From Echinicola sp. 20G (GTDB taxonomy: Bacteria; Bacteroidota; Bacteroidia; Cytophagales; Cyclobacteriaceae), in contig NZ_AP024154.1 in NCBI RefSeq assembly GCF_015533855.1, forward strand, positions 2,486,501 to 2,550,500: a stretch of DNA of 64,000 nt, written 5' to 3'. This document shows, in pieces, positions 1 to 8,299 of the stretch. The translations under genes were made by a program, and so were the position numbers. How positions within the stretch are numbered: the first letter of the stretch is position 1; each line of letters begins with the position of its first letter. Under the pieces are notes generated by a model. That model saw only the letters and a program-made list of their open reading frames with translations, did no database searches and was not told the DNA's origin.

Positions 1-997
1 TTGGGAGACAGCAACAACAATTGATTTTGGATTTGATGTAGCCATGTTCAATAAGCTGGACTTCTCCTTTGATTGGTACCAAAGAACTACATCAGATATT
101 TTGGTAAACGGGGATAAATTTCCAGCAGTGTTGGGGACAAGTGCTCCTACCAAGAATTCAGGGGAAATGCAGACCACAGGTTGGGAAGTGACAGCCAAGT
201 GGAGAGACCAATTGAAAAATGGTTTTCGATATGATATAGCCTTGAACCTATCTGACTATACCAGTGAAATCACAAAGTTTGACGGAAACCCTAATAATCT
301 TCTTAGTGGGCTTTATGTAGGACAGACGATGGGTGAGATTTGGGGATATGAAACAGTAGGTTTGTTTCAAACCCAAGAGCAAATCGACAATGCACCAAGC
401 CAAGAACTGATCAATTCTGGCTTGTGGTATCCAGGGGATGTCCAATATGCAGACCTAAATGATGATGGAGAAGTGGGACCTGGAGCAAGTACAGTAGATG
501 ATTCCGGAGACAGAAGGATTATTGGTAATAGCACGCCGAAATATCAGTTTGGATTAAACATGAATGCATTTTGGAAAGGCTTTGACCTAAATATCTTCTT
601 CCAAGGAGTAGGGAAAAGGGATGTATGGATAGGCAATAACCTTTTCTGGGGCGGTATAGCTGGCGGTACTGGAACTTACGAAGTGTATAATAACTCTTGG
701 ACACCAGAGAGAACAGATGCCTATTTTCCTGCTTATCGCTCTAGTGGATCCAATAGACAAACCCAAACAAGGTATTTGCAGGATGCATCTTATGTTCGAC
801 TAAAAAATGTGACACTAGGCTATACCTTGCCTGCTTATTTGACAGAGCGAATTAGCTTGGATAAAGTAAGGGTTTACACTTCTGCATATAATATATGGGA
901 AGCGACCAGCGTGCCTGATACATTTGATCCAGAAGTATTGAGTGGAACCTATCCAATGCTTCGATCTATGGCTGTAGGCTTACAAATCTCATTTTAA
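1..997 (+). CDS. SusC/RagA-type TonB-dependent receptor, C-terminal part
   Basis: This is the last ~331 codons of an outer-membrane TonB-dependent transporter; the open frame continues upstream from base 2 (WETATTIDFGFD...), so the gene is cut by the window edge. The visible part is the end of the beta barrel. It shows the WE-T-T-x-x-G-F-D segment typical of SusC proteins, the late LKNVTLGYTLP strand and a terminal phenylalanine (LQISF), the usual C-terminal signal of barrel insertion. The next gene, 18 nt downstream, is a SusD partner, so the pair should import an oligosaccharide in an energy-dependent way. STN, carboxypeptidase-like and plug domains lie outside the window. Family assignment is firm; the substrate is inferred only from the glycosidases downstream. 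Confidence 0.93.
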   Translation, partial: WETATTIDFGFDVAMFNKLDFSFDWYQRTTSDILVNGDKFPAVLGTSAPTKNSGEMQTTGWEVTAKWRDQLKNGFRYDIALNLSDYTSEITKFDGNPNNLLSGLYVGQTMGEIWGYETVGLFQTQEQIDNAPSQELINSGLWYPGDVQYADLNDDGEVGPGASTVDDSGDRRIIGNSTPKYQFGLNMNAFWKGFDLNIFFQGVGKRDVWIGNNLFWGGIAGGTGTYEVYNNSWTPERTDAYFPAYRSSGSNRQTQTRYLQDASYVRLKNVTLGYTLPAYLTERISLDKVRVYTSAYNIWEATSVPDTFDPEVLSGTYPMLRSMAVGLQISF

Positions 998-1015
998 TTT
1001 TAACAAGTCACCATC

Positions 1016-2797
1016 ATGAATAAAATATATATAGCAATAGCTTGTCTTACAGTATTTCTTTCAAGCTGTAATGATGAGTTTATGGAAAGATACCCACTGG
1101 ATCAAATCAGTGATGAAAATTTTTGGAAAACCGAACAGGATTTGGAGCTCTATTGTAATAGTTTCTATTCTACCTATATCACGGGTTTTGGTTCTGGTTG
1201 GGGAACGAGTACCGTTTCTCCTTATGGCTACAATGAAGCCATTGCCTATGGAGATGTCATTTCAGATAATGGGGCCCCTCAGACCTATTCAAAGGTTGCC
1301 GCTGATCAATACAACGGCCATATATCTGGTGGTAGTGGTAGTGGCGGATGGAATTGGAGTAATATCAGAGATTTGAATTATTTCTTGGATAATTACCAGA
1401 GAGGGGATGTAGCTACTGAGGTTCGCAATGTCTATGCTGGTGAGATTTATTTCTTTAAAGCATGGGATTATTTCAAAAAAGTCAAAACATTTGGAGATGT
1501 GCCTTGGTTGACACACGTAGTTCAAACCAACTCACCAGAGTTACTGGCACCAAGAACTCCTAGGGAGGAAGTAATGGATTCAGTGATCTATATCTTGGAT
1601 AAAGCAATTGCTTATTTACCAGAAAAAGGCTCTGAAAAAACAGATCGTTTGAATAAGGACATGGCATTACACCTTAAGAGTAGAATATGTCTTTATGAGG
1701 GAACTTACAGAAAGTACCATTCCGAGTTAGGGCTTGATGGAACTGAATTTTTGCAGGAAGCAGTAGCTGCATCAGAACAGCTTATGGATGGGACTTATAA
1801 CCTTTACAGTACGGGTGATATTGAGAATGACTACAATGAGTTATTTGCTACCTATAGTTATGATGGGAATCCAGAGGTGATTCTGTGGAAAGAATACGCT
1901 GCAGACCTGAACCTAGGAGTGGCTTTTAGTCGATACTATGCTCAGAATCTCCGCCATAGACATGGAGCTACCAGGTCATTAGTTGACGAATACCTCTGTG
2001 TGGATGGACAGCCAATTTCTGAAAGTGATTTGTTCATGGGGAAAGAAACGATTCAGGAGGAAATGACTAACCGTGACCCCCGATTGAGTCAAACTATTGC
2101 CAATTTTGGAACTTATAATTTACAGGCAGGTGTGCAGGGAGCTAATAATGCCCCGTACCCAAATATTCCTGGCCTTAGTGGTAACCAATGTCCAACAGGT
2201 TACAGGGTGGCAAAATGGTTCTTAAATGACCCAACTGATTGGGATAGGGTAACCAATGGAATGCAAGCAGCAATTGTTTTTAGATATGCCGAGACCTTGT
2301 TGAACTATGCTGAAGCCAAATATGAACTTGGTGAACTCAATCAAACGGTATTGGATGAAACCATAAACTTGATCAGGGCAAGGGTAAATATGCCTCCATT
2401 GGTCATGGGAGCCATTCCGTCAGACCCTATAATGGAATCAAATTACGCTACTTATTGTAGCTACATGCCTGAGCCTGTATTGCGGGAAATTCGAAGAGAA
2501 CGCCGCGTGGAACTAGCCTTTGAGAGCTTTAGATGGGATGATTTGATGCGTTGGAAAGCAGGGCGCTTCCTCGAGATACCGGTAGAAGGAATCAAGTTTG
2601 TCCAAGACCAATTCCCGGGAGTGGAAATTGGTAAAGATGTTTTCTTGAGCGAAGAAGGGTATATCTTGCCTTATTTTGAGACACTTCCAAATGGAAGGGC
2701 TTTTGATGAGGAGAAGCAATATTTGTTTCCAATTCCAATTGAAGACTTGGTATTGAACCCCAACTTGGACCAAAACCCAGGCTGGGAGGCTAACTAA
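1016..2797 (+). CDS. SusD/RagB family nutrient-binding outer-membrane lipoprotein
   Basis: Surface glycan-binding lipoprotein that caps the SusC barrel encoded just upstream. The N-terminus is a lipoprotein signal peptide with the lipobox LSSC (lipidated Cys18), followed by the SusD start pattern (E-R-x-P-L-D-Q-I-S-D-E-N-F-W). The TPR-like helical core is visible (FFKAWDYFKKVKTFGDVPW near residue 150, RYAETLLNYAEAKYELGEL near 425), and the C-terminal part has RRERRVELAFESFRWDDLMRW, a hallmark of the family. At 593 aa the length is usual for RagB/SusD. It shares no close identity with the two SusD proteins of the tandem modules further on, so it belongs to a separate locus, here grouped with GH2, GH29 and sulfatase genes. 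Confidence 0.95.
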   Translation: MNKIYIAIACLTVFLSSCNDEFMERYPLDQISDENFWKTEQDLELYCNSFYSTYITGFGSGWGTSTVSPYGYNEAIAYGDVISDNGAPQTYSKVAADQYNGHISGGSGSGGWNWSNIRDLNYFLDNYQRGDVATEVRNVYAGEIYFFKAWDYFKKVKTFGDVPWLTHVVQTNSPELLAPRTPREEVMDSVIYILDKAIAYLPEKGSEKTDRLNKDMALHLKSRICLYEGTYRKYHSELGLDGTEFLQEAVAASEQLMDGTYNLYSTGDIENDYNELFATYSYDGNPEVILWKEYAADLNLGVAFSRYYAQNLRHRHGATRSLVDEYLCVDGQPISESDLFMGKETIQEEMTNRDPRLSQTIANFGTYNLQAGVQGANNAPYPNIPGLSGNQCPTGYRVAKWFLNDPTDWDRVTNGMQAAIVFRYAETLLNYAEAKYELGELNQTVLDETINLIRARVNMPPLVMGAIPSDPIMESNYATYCSYMPEPVLREIRRERRVELAFESFRWDDLMRWKAGRFLEIPVEGIKFVQDQFPGVEIGKDVFLSEEGYILPYFETLPNGRAFDEEKQYLFPIPIEDLVLNPNLDQNPGWEAN

Positions 2798-2845
2798 GAT
2801 TTCATCACTGAACCAATTACTGAATTTTATGATGGTAATCTATAA

Positions 2846-2868
2846 GGAAGAGCTAATATAGCTCTTCC
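2846..2868 (+). terminator. Hairpin after susD
   Basis: A perfect 10-bp stem (GGAAGAGCTA / TAGCTCTTCC) with a 3-nt loop lies 48 nt after the susD stop. It has no strong T-tract, so it may be a 3' end stabiliser or a weak terminator between susCD and the downstream enzyme genes. Confidence 0.5.
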
Positions 2869-2922
2869 CTAATCTCCTATTGCCATTAAAGAATAACTAA
2901 CCACTAAATACAACCCATAATT

Positions 2923-4299
2923 ATGAAAAACCTTTTGAAATCAAATTCCCGAGTATTACTGACTTTGGTAATACTGGGAATAGTTTTTTCTTGTAACGAA
3001 GTGCCAAATGTCCCTCAAATAGAGGAGGAAGTACCAAATTTTGTGACTCATCAAGAGAATCTTAACATAGTCTATTTTGTACCAAATGATAATCCAGAAG
3101 TGCCTGGTTATCAAGAAAGGCTAAATGATTTGTTAATTACTTTTCAGGATTTTATCGAAGATGAAATGGATAGAAATGGATTTGGAAAGAAAACATTTGG
3201 CTTGCCATTGGACTCAGCCACAAATCAGGTAAAGCTGGTCCTTATCTATGGAACGGAAGATCAAGCTACTTATGACTACGGAAGCGGAAGTGCAATCATT
3301 AGCGAGATTGATGCCTATAAAGCTACACATCCGGAAGACTTTACAAGTCAGCATAGTTTGATCATTCTACCTCAAAGAACTGATGGTGGAAGCCAGCCAT
3401 TTTATGGATGGGGAAGATCTTGTTTTGCTGTCGATAATCCCAATATAAGTGTGGAAGAAATACCTAATACTTCATCCAATCTTATTGCAGGGATGCTTCA
3501 TGAACTGGGACATGGTTTGAATTTAGCCCATAATAAAGCGAAGGCATCAGATCAGCAAACTTTGGGTACATCGTTGATGGGGTCAGGAAATTATACTTGG
3601 GGTAGAACAGCCACTTTTATCCCATTGGCAGATGCTTCTATTTTGAACAGGAACCAGATTTTTCAATCTTCGCCAGTATCGGATATTTATGGATCTGCCA
3701 GTACCATAATGAATCCGGTTTTAAGTTATGATGATACCAATGATATAATTGAACTGACAGGATCTTTTACCAGTGACAAGACGGTGAGTGATGTGTTGGT
3801 TTGGGTAGATCCTAATGTAAATGGAGAGGGGTCTGGAACTAATAAGGATTATAACTCAGTCTCTTGGGTGGCCAATAAAAATCAAAATTCCTTTGAGGTG
3901 GATATCCCCATGTCTGAAATTCAGGATTATGGGGATTGGCCTTATGAGTTGAAAATTAAATTGCTTATGGAAAACGGAACCATCAAAACGCATGGCTATT
4001 CCTTTAGCTATGTTAATGGTGAATTTACCTTGCCAGAAGGGGTGGGGGTGTTCCAGCATTCGAGTTACAATGGTTGGGGACTAAACCTTTCTGAAGGTTC
4101 TTATACCACAGCCGATTTAGAAGCTCTTGGTGGAGTGAACAATGACATTAGTTCGATTAAAGTGCCTTTAGGCTATGAGGTCACTTTGTTTGATGGGGAT
4201 AATTTTACTGGAGATAGCTATGTGGCCGGTCCTGGAAACATAAGCTTTTTGAGCTCCTTTAATGATAAAGCATCTTCAATAATCGTGAGTTTACAGTAA
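2923..4299 (+). CDS. Secreted zincin-type metallopeptidase lipoprotein with C-terminal beta/gamma-crystallin domain
   Basis: Predicted lipoprotein of 458 aa: hydrophobic signal and lipobox VFSC with Cys24. A zinc-binding motif HELGHGLNLAH spans residues 193-203 (His193, Glu194, His197, His203). This fits the HExxHxxxxxH pattern of metzincin-like peptidases, although the usual Gly before the third His is Asn here. SLMGSGNY about 20 residues later could supply the Met-turn. From about residue 374 to the end the sequence resembles a beta/gamma-crystallin Greek-key domain (VFQHSSYNGWG..., LFDGDNFTGDSY...), often Ca-binding in bacteria. The gene sits between susD and the GH2 gene, so it probably acts on glycoprotein or proteoglycan substrate, or matures locus proteins. 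I do not recognise a named peptidase family; peptidase activity is inferred from the motif. Confidence 0.75.
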   Translation: MKNLLKSNSRVLLTLVILGIVFSCNEVPNVPQIEEEVPNFVTHQENLNIVYFVPNDNPEVPGYQERLNDLLITFQDFIEDEMDRNGFGKKTFGLPLDSATNQVKLVLIYGTEDQATYDYGSGSAIISEIDAYKATHPEDFTSQHSLIILPQRTDGGSQPFYGWGRSCFAVDNPNISVEEIPNTSSNLIAGMLHELGHGLNLAHNKAKASDQQTLGTSLMGSGNYTWGRTATFIPLADASILNRNQIFQSSPVSDIYGSASTIMNPVLSYDDTNDIIELTGSFTSDKTVSDVLVWVDPNVNGEGSGTNKDYNSVSWVANKNQNSFEVDIPMSEIQDYGDWPYELKIKLLMENGTIKTHGYSFSYVNGEFTLPEGVGVFQHSSYNGWGLNLSEGSYTTADLEALGGVNNDISSIKVPLGYEVTLFDGDNFTGDSYVAGPGNISFLSSFNDKASSIIVSLQ

Positions 4300-4331
4300 T
4301 CAATTAAATAAAAGCAATAGGAGATATTTTG

Positions 4332-4367
4332 GCTTCTGGAAAAGGTTTTCTTTCCCAGAAGCTTTTT
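4332..4367 (+). terminator. Rho-independent terminator
   Basis: Stem GCTTCTGG (4332-4339) / CCAGAAGC (4355-4362) followed by TTTTT. It ends the susCD-peptidase transcript, or partly separates it from the glycosidase genes that follow. Confidence 0.75.
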
Positions 4368-4384
4368 GTTAAAGACAAGTAAAA

Positions 4385-6496
4385 ATGAATTGTTTTAAAA
4401 ATAGCACTATAACTTGGAGCACGAGTTGGCATATTAAGATCACCTATCTTTGGCTTCTTACAGCAACTCTACTATGCTGTTTTGTGAATCAAGGAAATGC
4501 ACAAGGTAGGAATGAGCTGCCCTTTAATGCCGGATGGCGATTCAAAAAGGGGGCGAATGATTATCAGAAAGATATTGGCTTTTTGGACGAAAAATGGGAA
4601 AATATCACTGTACCTCACACCTATAACAGAGAGGACATGCAATTGGGCAAGGACTTTTATACCGGAGATGGTTTTTATAAAAAAGATTTTTTTGTAGCCG
4701 ATTCTTTGCGTGATAGGCGCTTGTTTATACGGTTTGAAGGGGTAGGTTCAGTAGCAGAGGTTTATGTCAATGGTCGATTTTTGGGAGAGCACAAGGGCAG
4801 CTTTTCTGCTTTTGCATTGGAGCTGACCCATTCAGTCAACTATGGTAAAGAAAATAGCATTTTGGTCAAAGCAAACAATGTGGCCAGGCCAGATGTTATT
4901 CCGATTAATCATTTTTTGTTTCCATTATATGGAGGGATTTATAGACCAGTTTCCCTGATTGTTACGGATAAGGTGAATATAAAAGTTACTGACCACGCTT
5001 CATCAGGTATTTACATCGCTCAAAACAATGTCTCCGCCCGGCAAGCCCATGTCAAGATCAAAGCCAAATTGGAAAACCAAGGCAAAGAGATAAGGTCAAT
5101 GGAGTTGGTGACAGAAATAAAAGACGCAGAAGGAAAGTCGGTAAAGAAGGCCTCAGAAAAGGTGTCAATTAGCCCACAAGGAGAAACACTGCATGAGCAG
5201 GAGCTTGTCCTCAAAAGACCCCACCTATGGCAAGGGGTAAAAGATCCCTATCTCTATTCCGTAACGGTTTCTTTGGTCGATAATGGCAAAGTCCTAGATA
5301 CTGTGACCCAGCCATTGGGTCTTAGAAAGGTAGAGGTAAGAGCAGGAGAAGGGCTATTCTTAAATGATCGACCCTATCCGATGTACGGGGTGACCCGTCA
5401 TCAGGATCGTTGGACTTATGGGAATGCTTTGACCCACGCCCAACATTTGGAAGATATGATGCTGATTAAGGAAATAGGTGCCACGACCATCAGACTGGCC
5501 CATTATCAGCAGGCAGAAGATATGTATGCTTTAGCAGATAGCCTAGGTTTTTTGATTTGGGCTGAAATTCCCTTTGTCAATAGAAGTTCAGGTGAAGAGA
5601 CTGAGAATGCCAAACAGCAAATGACCGAACTGATCCGACAAAACTTCAATCATCCCTCGATATATATATGGGGCATTCATAATGAAGTATATTCAAAGAC
5701 ACCTGATGAGCATGTAGCAGTTTTATCAAGAGAGCTGAATGATATTGCCAAAACCAATGACCCCAATCGACTTACGGGAGCGGTAAGTGGTTATGGAGAA
5801 ATGGATCGGCCAGCCAATCTTGCCGGGGATGTGCAAGGGATGAACCGTTATTATGGTTGGTATGAGGGAGAGATAGGTGATCTGGAGCAATGGGTAAATA
5901 GATTGGAAAATGAATATCCCAATCATATTGTAATGCTAACTGAATATGGGGCAGATGGTAATATGGATCAGGGAGCTGAAAAGTTACCTGAGAACAGAAA
6001 CCCTGTTAGTGGGAAGTTCTTTCCGGAAAATTACCAGACAGAAACCCATATCCAGCAATGGGCTATCATTGAAGATCACCCTTATATTACGGCTTCTTAT
6101 TTATGGAACATGTTTGAGTTTGCAGTCCCCATGTGGAATAGAGGAGGGGTAAATGCCCGAAACCTAAAAGGTTTGATCACTTTTGATAGAAACCGAAAAA
6201 AGGATAGTTTCTATTGGTATAAGGTCAATTGGAACCCCGCCCCCATGATTTATCTGGCTAATAGAAGAGATAATAAACGTACAGCTTCAAATACTGAGGT
6301 GCAGCTTTTTACCAATCTTGATGCAGTTAAACTTTATGTAAATGGAGTATTGGTGGATAAGAAATTAGAAGGAGTAAATGAACATCATTGGCTTTACAAT
6401 ATACAACTCACAAAAGGAGAAAACATCATCAAAGCTGAAGGAGTAAGCAAAACAGGTGAAGTACTCTTGGATGAAATAAGATGGGAATTGAATTAA
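4385..6496 (+). CDS. Glycoside hydrolase family 2 (beta-galactosidase/beta-glucuronidase-like)
   Basis: Secreted retaining glycosidase of 703 aa. After a signal region ending around GNAQ (residue ~40) comes the GH2 sugar-binding domain (FNAGWRFKKG ... VPHTYNRED ... EVYVNGRFLGEHKGSFSAF), then an immunoglobulin-like domain and the TIM barrel. The catalytic acid/base is Glu434 in IHNEVYS and the probable nucleophile is Glu520 in MLTEYGADG. Spacing and motifs fit GH2 well. A short C-terminal domain (about 620-703, LFTNLDAVKLYVNGVLV) resembles the DUF4982-type accessory module. The family includes beta-galactosidases, glucuronidases and mannosidases; the exact sugar cannot be fixed by reading. The fucosidase gene follows after 24 nt, so the two enzymes are co-expressed. 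Confidence 0.93.
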   Translation: MNCFKNSTITWSTSWHIKITYLWLLTATLLCCFVNQGNAQGRNELPFNAGWRFKKGANDYQKDIGFLDEKWENITVPHTYNREDMQLGKDFYTGDGFYKKDFFVADSLRDRRLFIRFEGVGSVAEVYVNGRFLGEHKGSFSAFALELTHSVNYGKENSILVKANNVARPDVIPINHFLFPLYGGIYRPVSLIVTDKVNIKVTDHASSGIYIAQNNVSARQAHVKIKAKLENQGKEIRSMELVTEIKDAEGKSVKKASEKVSISPQGETLHEQELVLKRPHLWQGVKDPYLYSVTVSLVDNGKVLDTVTQPLGLRKVEVRAGEGLFLNDRPYPMYGVTRHQDRWTYGNALTHAQHLEDMMLIKEIGATTIRLAHYQQAEDMYALADSLGFLIWAEIPFVNRSSGEETENAKQQMTELIRQNFNHPSIYIWGIHNEVYSKTPDEHVAVLSRELNDIAKTNDPNRLTGAVSGYGEMDRPANLAGDVQGMNRYYGWYEGEIGDLEQWVNRLENEYPNHIVMLTEYGADGNMDQGAEKLPENRNPVSGKFFPENYQTETHIQQWAIIEDHPYITASYLWNMFEFAVPMWNRGGVNARNLKGLITFDRNRKKDSFYWYKVNWNPAPMIYLANRRDNKRTASNTEVQLFTNLDAVKLYVNGVLVDKKLEGVNEHHWLYNIQLTKGENIIKAEGVSKTGEVLLDEIRWELN

Positions 6497-6520
6497 ATAG
6501 AATTTTAAAGATATAGACAC

Positions 6521-7978
6521 ATGAAAAGCATTTTACGTGGTGCCATATTGGCTGTAGCATTGACTGGTGCAGGACTAGGTTCAGTAATAGCCCAAAAAGC
6601 ACCGGACAATACACCTAGAACCTCAATAGCCTTGGAGCATGGATCACACCAACTGGGCAATCGAACAGACCTGATGATGGAAAGCTGGAGAAATTATGGC
6701 CTAGGGCAATTTATACACTGGGGCTTATACGCCATACCCGGTGGACATTGGGAAGGGAAATATTATGGAGGAGCAGCAGAGTGGATTCGTTCTTGGAAAG
6801 ATATGCCCAATGAGGCATATGATAAGTTGTACAAGGAATTTGATCCCCAAAATTTTGACCCAAAAGCTTGGGCAAAACAAGCCAAATCCATGGGAGCAAA
6901 ATACATGATCATCACCACAAAGCACCATGATGGATTTTGCTTGTGGCCAAGTGAATACACCGAGTATGACGTGACCAATTCACCCTATGGCAAAGACATT
7001 ATTGGTCCGTTGGTAGAGGCCTATGATGCAGAGGGGATTGATGTGTACCTCTATTTTTCGGTAATGGACTGGAATCACCCTGGGTACAGGAGTAAACTGG
7101 AGACAGAGGAAGACAGGGAAGCTTATGAGAGTTTCAAGGAGTTCACTAGAAACCAACTTTTGGAACTTTTGGGCCTGTACCCCACCACAAAAGGCTTATG
7201 GTTTGATGGTACTTGGGATGCAGCATGGAAGGAGCAGGCCGCTTTTGCAGATAAGCTGGAAACAGAAATGAGAGAAAAAATACCAGGACTGATTATTGGT
7301 AGCCGTTTTCGACCGGATGATTATGGTAATCGACATTTTGATAGCAATGGCGACCTGATGGGGGATTACGAACAAGGTTGGGAACGAAAATTGCCAGAAA
7401 CCTTTGAAGACACCAAAGGAAATGATTGGGACTGTGTGATGACCGTGCCGGAAAACCAATGGGGATACCATTCTGATTGGAGAGGGCATGTAAAAACCAG
7501 TTTTGAACTGATTGAGATGTTGGTAAAGTCAGTTTCATTGAATGGAAACTTTGTGATGAACTTTGGCCCTGATGGCCAAGGTTCGATTCGGCAAGAAGAA
7601 ACTCAATTGGCAGCTGAAATAGGAGATTGGATGAACGTAAACCATGAAGCCATATATGGTTGTGGTTACCTTGATTGGAAAAAGCAGGACTGGGGATATT
7701 ATACCAAAAACAGAGAAACCGGAAAGATTTACATGGTGGTGTTTAATATGCCTTTAAATGGTGCTTTGAAAGTGAAAATTCCTTCTAAAGTTAGCTTGGG
7801 TAAAGTATCTCCATTGGAAAATCCGAAAACCAATTTAGAAGTGGAAGAGATCCACAGAGATGAATACTTGATCCATTTTGAAAATCAGAAGTCTTCAAAC
7901 TCACCTGTTGTAATAGTCATTGAACCTTCTTTCAGTGAGAAACAGGAAGGAGCTGAATACCAGAAAGCAAAAACCTGA
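6521..7978 (+). CDS. GH29 alpha-L-fucosidase
   Basis: Secreted retaining alpha-L-fucosidase, 485 aa, with signal peptide (VALTGAGLGSVIAQ). GH29 features visible: GQFIHWGLYAIPGGHW with the fucose-binding HWG, MIITTKHHDGFCLWPS with paired His, and LWFDGTWDAAW, whose Asp229 is the expected nucleophile. The second catalytic acid varies in this family and was not assigned. After the barrel (about residue 380) a short beta domain of the usual type follows. Together with GH2 and a sulfatase it points to a fucosylated, probably sulfated polysaccharide. Transcribed with the GH2 gene; an inverted repeat follows its stop codon. Confidence 0.95.
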   Translation: MKSILRGAILAVALTGAGLGSVIAQKAPDNTPRTSIALEHGSHQLGNRTDLMMESWRNYGLGQFIHWGLYAIPGGHWEGKYYGGAAEWIRSWKDMPNEAYDKLYKEFDPQNFDPKAWAKQAKSMGAKYMIITTKHHDGFCLWPSEYTEYDVTNSPYGKDIIGPLVEAYDAEGIDVYLYFSVMDWNHPGYRSKLETEEDREAYESFKEFTRNQLLELLGLYPTTKGLWFDGTWDAAWKEQAAFADKLETEMREKIPGLIIGSRFRPDDYGNRHFDSNGDLMGDYEQGWERKLPETFEDTKGNDWDCVMTVPENQWGYHSDWRGHVKTSFELIEMLVKSVSLNGNFVMNFGPDGQGSIRQEETQLAAEIGDWMNVNHEAIYGCGYLDWKKQDWGYYTKNRETGKIYMVVFNMPLNGALKVKIPSKVSLGKVSPLENPKTNLEVEEIHRDEYLIHFENQKSSNSPVVIVIEPSFSEKQEGAEYQKAKT

Positions 7979-7989
7979 TTGAAATTTGG

Positions 7990-8069
7990 AGGCTATCTCA
8001 AAAGTTCCCGCCAGTGTGATCCCATAAAGAAATGGGGAGATGATGGATAGGATTCATTTGAGATAGCCT
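7990..8069. repeat. 13-bp inverted repeat flanking an 80-bp element; possible MITE/IS remnant or terminator
   Basis: AGGCTATCTCAAA (7990-8002) is repeated in inverse as TTTGAGATAGCCT (8057-8069) around a 54-nt interior, followed by TTTTAT. The arms resemble terminal inverted repeats of some Bacteroidota insertion sequences (GAGGCTGTCTCAAAA type, from memory), so this may be an internally deleted element. It also lies between two convergent genes and could act as a long-loop terminator. The rest of the 321-nt gap to 8299 shows no gene. Confidence 0.5.
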
Positions 8070-8299
8070 TTTATATCTACCCTTGGGCTTTGTTAAAGTT
8101 GTGGTTAAGCTTAATGTATAAATCATAAAACCTCACGCTACTGGGGTAAATTACAACAAAGCCGCTGATCGTAGATTGCTTCTGTTATATCTTATAAATT
8201 TATTTTTCCAAAATCATATCATCAAAAATGCTGATTCATCCAACATTGTATTCATGTTGGATTGTTCCGGCAAGACGAATACCTAGGTATTATAGCAAT

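Noticed and set aside
5020..5214. Small minus-strand frames inside the GH2 and GH29 genes
   Set aside because: Shadow frames within strongly conserved enzymes; codon pattern follows the plus-strand genes.
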